Assembly (NCBI GenBank): GCA_003118195.1
Contig: BEXV01002523.1
Coordinates: 42,012-54,400, forward strand
Direction: 5' to 3'
Source: Hemicentrotus pulcherrimus
Lineage: Eukaryota; Echinodermata; Echinoidea; Camarodonta; Strongylocentrotidae
DNA: 12,389 nt
The notes beneath the pieces were generated by a model, which made no database searches, was not told the origin of the DNA, and was given only the letters and a program-made list of their open reading frames with translations. The translations under genes were made by a program, and so were the position numbers. Shown here piece after piece: positions 6,859-12,389 of this stretch (its first letter is position 1; every line of letters starts with the position of its first letter).

Positions 6859-7935
6859 ATATTTCCTTACTCGTCTTTCAATGCAGTTGCCTTATCAAAA
6901 TTTATTTCTACTTGAGTGAGTGTGCAGTGTTGTAGTTGAAGCTTTGCATTTGTTTATGTGTGTGTATTACTTAGAATTCTGAAATAAGGTTAAGCATACT
7001 TTTCCATTTTCTCATCAGGAATGAAAATGGAGGAAGAGAACAACATAGACAAGAATTACATTTCTTGTTTATATTTTAGAAAACACAGGCAGGGTGGTAA
7101 ATTTGAAAGTTCTAGTTTGATATGATGTATAGAAATGTAGGTATAATAATATGGACAAATGATGCATTTCCATAATGTTATCATATAAACTTCATACTTG
7201 ATATTTATTTGCGTTGAATCATGAATATTCATTCTTTTTATTGGAGTGTTTTATATTCATGCATTTAGATTTTTTTCAATACTAGTTTTCTCTGAACTGG
7301 GAACTCCTTTTACCTAAGATGTGCTATTTACATAATTACTGTAATACATATGTACATATAGTAGCATAGAAAAGAATCATTGCAATATATTCTGCTAACT
7401 ATTGTAAGTTGATGTAAGTTATTGAAATTGAATTTAAAAATGGCCCAAGTCAAACATCTCTACCCAATATCAAACTGATTTAATAGCAATCTTAACAGGA
7501 ATTAACAGAATACTAAAAATGCTTCATAAGAAAACAAGAAGGAAAAGCTGAATTACATTTTGTCAACGTCTACTACAAGGGAGCAAGAAATCTTTTGTTT
7601 GTTTACTTTTCTCATGATTGTAAATCACAAACTTGGTTGTCAAATATTTCTAAACCTTCTAACCTGGCATTAACTTAGTCATTTGTGTATAAATAATTTC
7701 AATTATAGAGAAGAAAAATATATTGTAAGTAGATATTGAATCTTTTTAAAAGAATTATATGTACATGTAAGTGTTGAGCAATTTAAAATGAAATTCTTAT
7801 GTGTATTATGATATGAATCCCTGTATGGGAATATAATGGGGAGTTACAAAAAAGTTGCAATCAATTGCAAATCACCAAAATCAAGCGTAAGTCTTGCAAT
7901 TAATTGCAAATTTGCAATTGATCACCCAATTAGTA

Positions 7936-7950
7936 AGAGAGAGAGAGAGA
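7936..7950 (+). repeat. GA microsatellite
   Basis: A short pure AG run between the left end of the outer MITE and the inner element. Confidence 0.8.
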
Positions 7951-7977
7951 AATGGGGAGAATAAAAGCTAGATCTAG

Positions 7978-8351
7978 TTAAAGGTAAAGACCAGTAATGG
8001 TCATGCGATTACATTGTGAAAGAAACATTGTGGAATCAATCAGAAAAGGTTGATCATCTAGCATCACGCATCTGCAAGGTTCTGGAATCATCAAAATGAT
8101 AAGAAATTTGGCCCATTCTTCGTAAAGTTACAAGCACTATACACAGAAAGATGTATATGGGACTACCCTGTATCTCTCACAGACCATGAGAGAAACCAAT
8201 TTTCCAAATATATGAATTAGTAGGCGGTTTCCCGGCAAATTTTTTATCATCATGTGTTAGTCAAAACATATTCTTTCACATGATTGGTAATGAGAGCTTC
8301 CATTTCATTTTTTGAAATTGAGGCGTTTCCAATACTGGTCTTTACCTTTAA
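7978..8351. mobile_element. Inner MITE, TTAA-flanked, nested in the outer MITE
   Basis: The left end AGGTAAAGACCAGTAATGG (7982-8000) and the right end CCAATACTGGTCTTTACCT (8329-8347) match as inverted repeats in 18 of 19 positions, with TTAA on both sides. Alternatively a TA duplication with termini starting GTTAAAGG fits equally well (piggyBac-like or mariner-like). The interior shows no coding capacity. Confidence 0.85.
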
Positions 8352-8411
8352 CTAAATTTAGATGTTAAAACTTTAATCCTAACAAAATCCTAGGAAAGTT
8401 TGGGAAACTAG

Positions 8412-8468
8412 TGGGGCATTGCAAGAAAGTTAACTTGCAATCAATCACAACTTTCTTGCAATGCCCCA
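8412..8468. repeat. Perfect 20-bp inverted repeat at right end of outer MITE
   Basis: TGGGGCATTGCAAGAAAGTT (8412-8431) is the exact reverse complement of 8449-8468, with a 17-nt loop. The outer MITE's right terminus is therefore present twice in opposite orientation. The left terminus is diverged by comparison. Confidence 0.93.
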
Positions 8469-8526
8469 TAAGTCTTGATGTGTACCTAGATTTCACTTAT
8501 TTGCTGATCTATCAACAGAGCAAGTG

Positions 8527-8532
8527 AATAAA
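8527..8532 (+). promoter_or_regulatory. Candidate polyadenylation signal AATAAA
   Basis: AATAAA is followed 10-20 nt later by TATGTGTGTGATC, a GU-rich downstream element, the best-formed polyadenylation context after the CHD1L stop. Confidence 0.4.
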
Positions 8533-9239
8533 TGCAATATTATGTGTGTGATCAACATTCTCATGCATTTGTTTTGTACAGTATAAAGACATGGTTATTA
8601 TTAAAGGCATCGTTAATAACAATGTTTCCAGTTTTACAAATCTGAGATACATGGCCCTACGTGTTATCAGTGTCTGCGATATGATGTAAAATTGAAGCCC
8701 TAACAAAATTGCGCATCAAAATTATCATGAAGTGCTTCAAAAAAATGAATAAATCTTTGAGCGGCCGGTTTTACGATACTCATTTTTCACACATTTGACT
8801 GTAGTGTTATAAAAACCGTTGGGAAAATGTTTTTTCAAATTTCGAATTCCATTCATAAATATCTTGATAATCAGACAGGCAATTGACTTGTTAAAGTCAT
8901 GGGATTCCTGACTGACCTCAAGGTTTGTAATTATGATTGCAGCATGAGCTAAATCCTATACCCAATCCCTTTAAACAGATTTTTTTTTTAATGAAGTATA
9001 ACAAAATGTTTTGTTTATTTGGTACAAAACGCTTTTAGTATGCCATTCTAGCCATCCAATCAATCATGTACATGAAAGAAAAAAAAGGAGTTTATGTTAG
9101 TCAAATATGTTTGCTCTGTCTATGGTTTGCTCTGTTAATTATATTTGTGAATGACACAAAGTTTTCATGCATTGGCATGTGTTCAGGACCTATACCATTA
9201 CCTATACCATTTTGAATATTTTTTGTGTCCATTGACATT

Positions 9240-9251
9240 ATATATATATAT
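9240..9251 (+). repeat. TA microsatellite
   Basis: A short alternating AT run, low complexity. Confidence 0.7.
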
Positions 9252-9410
9252 AATTATGATATGTTTATCTCTGACGTTATAAAGGCAAAAATCTCTTTGG
9301 CACTTGTTGTGATTGATTAATACAAGTTTTCCTTTCATTGAAAAAAAAAATCAAGTATGTGTTAAAAGGGTATATATATTTGAGAGCTGGGACGGTTTTG
9401 ATTTTAACAT

Positions 9411-9494
9411 TGTTTACAAACAGAATATTGATTTGTTACATTGCAATGTAAATTGATTTATATGATTTTATGTTTATAAACAGATTATTGATGT
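9411..9494. repeat. 60-bp-spaced direct repeats with internal palindromes
   Basis: TGTTTACAAACAGAATATTG at 9411 and TGTTTATAAACAGATTATTG at 9471 are direct repeats exactly 60 bp apart. Perfect palindromes TTACATTGCAATGTAA (9436-9451) and TTGATGTACATCAA lie between and inside them. Confidence 0.6.
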
Positions 9495-9802
9495 ACATCA
9501 ATGAAGTTTAATAAATACAATACAATAACTGTAAAAGTGATATATCGATTAAATTTGTCAGTATAGAAATACACAACTTATTATACAACAATTTTGTACA
9601 TTATATATTTCCCCCCTTTCAAATAGAAGGGCTGTTACAGTCAAGAGTTGTACTGCATTTTAACATGATTGGTCTATGATATATTCTCAAAGAGATCCAG
9701 ATTCTAAAACTGGATTTAATGTTTATATAGATGATTACCTCAACATCATTTTGTATAACTGTGAATGTCTTGATGCTGTTTTGAAATGATACTTTGTCTT
9801 GA

Positions 9803-9808
9803 AATAAA
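9803..9808 (+). promoter_or_regulatory. Candidate polyadenylation signal AATAAA (distal)
   Basis: AATAAA is followed by TTTGTTTTGTGTCG about 30 nt downstream. It would give a 3' UTR of about 3.5 kb. Another AATAAA is at 9510-9515. Confidence 0.35.
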
Positions 9809-9869
9809 AAGTATTTTGATGCATATAATTGTAATTTTTATTTGTTTTGTGTCGTATTTTGATGATTAA

Positions 9870-10050
9870 CTTCTTCTCGTTCTTATTTTCTTCTTTTTCT
9901 TGTTCTTGTTCTTGTCTTTTCTTGTTTTTCTCATTTTCGTTCTTCTTTCTTGTTGATCTTGTTCTTCTTCTTGCTCTCCTTTCTCTTGTTCTTTTCCCTG
10001 TTCTTCTTCTTCTTAATCAACTTCTTCTTCTCCTACGTCTTTTTTTCTAG
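9870..10050 (+). repeat. Pyrimidine-rich TTC/TTCTT low-complexity tract
   Basis: A run of TTCTT, TTG and CTT words with almost no purine-rich stretch. Open frames here translate to Phe/Leu/Ser runs and are by-products of the tract. Confidence 0.8.
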
Positions 10051-10099
10051 TATGTGGTATGAAAATGCCAGGTCCTGCCTAAACTTGGACACAACCTCG

Positions 10100-10240
10100 C
10101 TTATTTGTATGCCTCTGTTACGAAGTAGCGGGAGGCATTATGTTTTTCGGGTCGTCCGTCCATATGTCCAGTTCTCGTGATCGGTTCTCAAGAACCGATT
10201 GATTGATTCCTGCCAAACTTAGGCCATGTATCAATTCTTG
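10100..10240. repeat. Probable dispersed repeat (GGGAGGCATTATG / GTCCGTCC type)
   Basis: GTATGCCTCTGTTACGAAGT, GCGGGAGGCATTATG, GTCGTCCGTCC and a 9-bp-stem palindrome (10180-10188 with 10191-10199) resemble a repeat often seen in marine invertebrate genomes. Recognition is from memory of that wording only. Boundaries are guesses. Confidence 0.4.
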
Positions 10241-10765
10241 CAAGTTCATAAAATATTTTGTGAAATGTCATGCACACTATAAATCATGAGACATGGGCAA
10301 AGACATGGGGAAATCAAGGGATAAAAAGGGAAATTAATGGGATAAAAATGTATAAAGCAAATGATACAAAGTGAGGCAATGGCGTCATAAACTGATGACC
10401 AAATTGGCAATTTGTGTAGTGATTTTCTAAGTTCCATAGTTTTGCATACTAATTTTTTGTGTGGCTCTGTTTCTCTAGATTTTCTGGATCTATTAAAAGC
10501 AAATTATATTTGGAGTGGCCTTAAAGTCTTTAGCCTTTAACTTGAAATCCGGACCAAACATCATCGCGGTTCTCCCCTGAAACCCTAACACAATTAAACC
10601 CTTATCCTTAACCTATCAAACATGTTACAACCCTAGCCATATCCTTCTCGTACTCAAGTAAAGTATGAAGAAAAATTCTCCCATGGAACAATGTATTTTA
10701 TTCCCAGTTGAATTGAAGTTTATTTTTGTTTGCAAGCACGTGACAATTTTTTGATTAATTTTAAA
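10241..10765. other. Intergenic stretch, nothing recognised
   Basis: No open frame with protein character, no tRNA and no clear repeat. A short minus-strand frame over 10246-10437 has no recognisable motif. Confidence 0.5.
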
Positions 10766-11390
10766 CATTGCAATGTACAGCACAACTATACTCCCGTTAC
10801 ATTTTATGAAGAAGTAAAACAGTCAGAGCATTGTAATGTACATCACGAACTTAATACCTTTCCATTTTATAAAGAAGTAAAAAAAAAAACAGAAAAAAAA
10901 CATTGCAATGTACAGCACAACTATACTCCTGTTACATTTTATGAAGAATTAAACCAAAAAAAGTCAGAGCGTTGTAATGTAAATCACGAACTTACTACCT
11001 TTCAATTTTATGAAGAAGTAAAAACAACAGTAAAAACATTGCAATGTACAGCACAACTATACTCCCGTAACATTTTATGAAGAAGTAAAAACAGTCAGAG
11101 CATTGTACATCACAACTATACTCCCGTTACATTTTATGAAGAAGTAAAAACAATAAGGACAGTAAAAAACACAACAAACATTGTAATGTACAGCACAACT
11201 ATACTTCCGTTTCATCTTATTAAGAAGTAATATTGAAGGAAAACAAAAAGTAAAAACAGTAAAAACATTTTAATGTACAATTTTACTTCATTTTATTTAA
11301 AAAAGCAGCCTGCAGTAAAGTAAAAACAAACAAATTGCAATGTAAAGTACAATTATTGCAATTCTCTTACATTTATACCATTATTTTACA
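10766..11390 (+). repeat. Degenerate 63-87 bp tandem array, about 9 units, dimeric
   Basis: Units start CATTGCAATGTACAGCACAA or CATTGTAATGTACATCACGA at 10766, 10829, 10901, 10970, 11037, 11101, 11179, 11266 and about 11333. Units 1, 3 and 5 share CAACTATACTCC; units 2 and 4 share CGAACTTA-TACCTTTC, so the original repeat was a dimer of about 135 bp. The right end decays. Units 1-4 keep one reading frame (10730-11080) with a peptide repeat like HCNVQHNYTPVTFYEE, but there is no other sign of a gene. Confidence 0.85.
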
Positions 11391-11756
11391 TTTCATTCAT
11401 CAAGCATTCGCTGTCCTCATAATTTGCTTAAGAGGTGCCTAGCAAACTTTACAAAGCAAACAATACAAACAGATTTGAAACTATGTTACATCCTTTGTAT
11501 AGGTACACTGTAATACAAAGTGTATGATATGAACAATGCAGGATTTGGAATGTCGGAAGTTATTCTCTGCGTCAGTAATATATTCATGACTTGGCAAATA
11601 GTAGATACATTTTACATAGCAGACGATATAAACAGCAAAGAAATTATGAAATCGCCAGATAAATGTCCATTGAATTGAATTGAATTGAATTGAATTGTAA
11701 TACACAGTGCATATTTTTAATGGAGGATTTGGAAAATTGTCTGCATATTAATTCAT
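11391..11756. other. Intergenic spacer between two tandem arrays
   Basis: It contains only a GAATT microsatellite at 11671-11697. No coding frame supported. Confidence 0.5.
11671..11697 (+). repeat. TGAAT pentanucleotide microsatellite, 5 units
   Basis: Five perfect tandem TGAAT units followed by TG. Confidence 0.95.
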
Positions 11757-12338
11757 AATGATGAATGGTGCACATAGTTAGGTTTTAAAATGATGAATGG
11801 TGCTCACAGTTAGGTTTAAAATGATGAGTGGTGCACATTGTAAGGTTTAAAATGATGAATGGTGCACATTATAAGGTTTAAAATGAATGGTGCATGTTAT
11901 AAGGTTTAAAATGATGAATGGTGCACATTATATGGTTTAAAATGATGAATGGTGCACATTATAGGGTTTAAAATGATGAGTGGTACATATTATAAGGTTT
12001 AATATGATGAATGGTGCATGTTATAAGGTTTAAAAATGATGAATGGTGCACATTATAGTGTTTAAAATGACGAGTGGTACATATTATAAGGTTTAATATG
12101 ATAAATGGTGCATGTTATAAGGTTTAAAATGATGTATGGTGCACATTATATAAGGTTCGAATGGTGCACATTATAGGGTTTAAAATGACGAGTGGTACAT
12201 ATTATAAGGTTTAATATGATGAATGGTGCATATTATGATGAATGGTGCAGATAGCAATTTTAAAATGATGAATGGTGCACATTATAAGGTTCAAAATGAT
12301 GAATGTTGCACATTGTTACATGATAAATGGTGCATGCA
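11757..12338 (+). repeat. 31-bp tandem array, about 20 units with three-unit higher-order pattern
   Basis: The unit is AATGATGAATGGTGCACATT plus ATAAGGTTTAA, about 31 bp. About 20 units are recognisable, several shortened. From about 11940 three variants recur in order: GCACATTATAGGG or AGTG, then GAGTGGTACATATTATAAGG, then an ATATGAT-type unit with GCATGTTAT or GCATATTAT. This set appears three times, the last copy preceded by two irregular units. Confidence 0.93.
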
Positions 12339-12389
12339 GGCGCGGATCCAGGGGGGGGGGGCCGAGCGGGCCTTGGCCTCCCCCCCCCC
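12338..12389. repeat. Start of a dispersed GC-rich repeat, cut by window end
   Basis: CAGGCGCGGATCCA followed by G11, then CCGAGCGGGCCTTGGCCT and C10 to the last base. GCGGATCCAGG-type starts with G runs are common element termini in marine invertebrates. The abrupt base-composition change marks the array boundary. Confidence 0.45.

Larger units (their letters stand above)
7834..8471. mobile_element. Outer MITE with TAA target duplication, interrupted by another element
   Basis: The left end TGGGGAGTTACAAAAAAGTT and the right end, read in reverse (TGGGGCATTGCAAGAAAGTT), form imperfect inverted repeats extending about 35 bp, with mostly transition differences. TAA occurs directly outside both ends (7834-7836, 8469-8471), as expected of PIF/Harbinger-type MITEs. 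Removal of the inner element leaves about 260 bp. No transposase. Confidence 0.72.
6362..9820 (+). other. Non-coding stretch after CHD1L stop, possible long 3' UTR
   Basis: AT-rich sequence with no protein-like open frame on either strand. It contains a long hairpin (6643-6858), nested inverted-repeat elements (7834-8471), short AT repeats, and AATAAA signals at 8527, 8748, 9510 and 9803. How much is transcribed with CHD1L cannot be told from sequence. The stretches 6362-6642, 6859-7833 and 8754-9400 show nothing recognisable. Confidence 0.5.

Noticed and set aside
6734..6935. Two overlapping short open frames
   Set aside because: They fall on the right arm of the long inverted repeat and have no protein-like features.
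9847..10180. Two hydrophobic open frames resembling membrane proteins
   Set aside because: Phe/Leu/Ser runs are the direct translation of a TTC/CTT low-complexity tract.
11757..12338. CRISPR-like array
   Set aside because: Units abut with no unique spacers and the context is an animal genome; it is a tandem minisatellite.

Overview
The window looks like a piece of an invertebrate animal genome, most likely a marine deuterostome such as an echinoderm. That is inferred from AT-rich, intron-split coding sequence, from protein resemblance to vertebrate CHD1L, and from a dense load of short MITE- and SINE-like repeats of the kind common in sea urchins and hemichordates. No search was run, so the species is not determined. 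No bacterial, plasmid or viral genes were seen.

There is one convincing gene, on the plus strand: the 3' half of a CHD1L/ALC1 gene, a PARP-dependent SNF2-family chromatin remodeler. Nine exons between 78 and 6361 join in one continuous frame (1188 nt, 395 codons plus stop). They encode, in order, a charged arginine/glutamate-rich helical linker, an acidic stretch, a complete macro domain (the ADP-ribose-binding module of ALC1), a low-complexity Ser/Asp/Glu linker, and a C-terminal BRCT domain followed by the stop. The SNF2 ATPase and helicase-C exons must lie to the left of the window. Human CHD1L, as I know it, ends in a Ser-rich tail just after the macro domain, so the BRCT extension is the main protein-level surprise.

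The BRCT part is served by two introns with minor-spliceosome (U12) signatures. The intron at 4247-5207 opens with GTATCCTT. The intron at 5523-5790 is an AT-AC intron opening with ATATCCTT, with a TCCTTAAC branch-site motif 11 nt before its terminal AC. The AT-AC intron sits inside the BRCT domain, and the domain is only readable if it is removed at those exact bases.

The introns carry several repeats: two copies of a TTAA-flanked MITE (920-1106, 4258-4484), a GGGCCCTGTTTCA-type inverted-repeat element (1785-1944), a composite element with a tRNA-Leu-like segment (1994-2553), a tRNA-Met-like SINE on the minus strand (about 2615-2787), and two diverged copies of another repeat (226-462, 3053-3330).

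From 6362 to about 9820 there is no supported coding sequence. It may be a long 3' UTR with several AATAAA signals. It contains a near-perfect 90-bp-arm hairpin (6643-6858) and a nested pair of inverted-repeat elements (7837-8468 around 7982-8347). From 9820 to the end the window is intergenic in appearance: a pyrimidine-rich tract, a dispersed repeat, a decaying 63-87 bp tandem array with dimeric structure (10766-11390), a GAATT microsatellite, a 31-bp tandem array of about 20 units with higher-order structure (11757-12338), and a G/C-homopolymer dispersed repeat cut by the window end.
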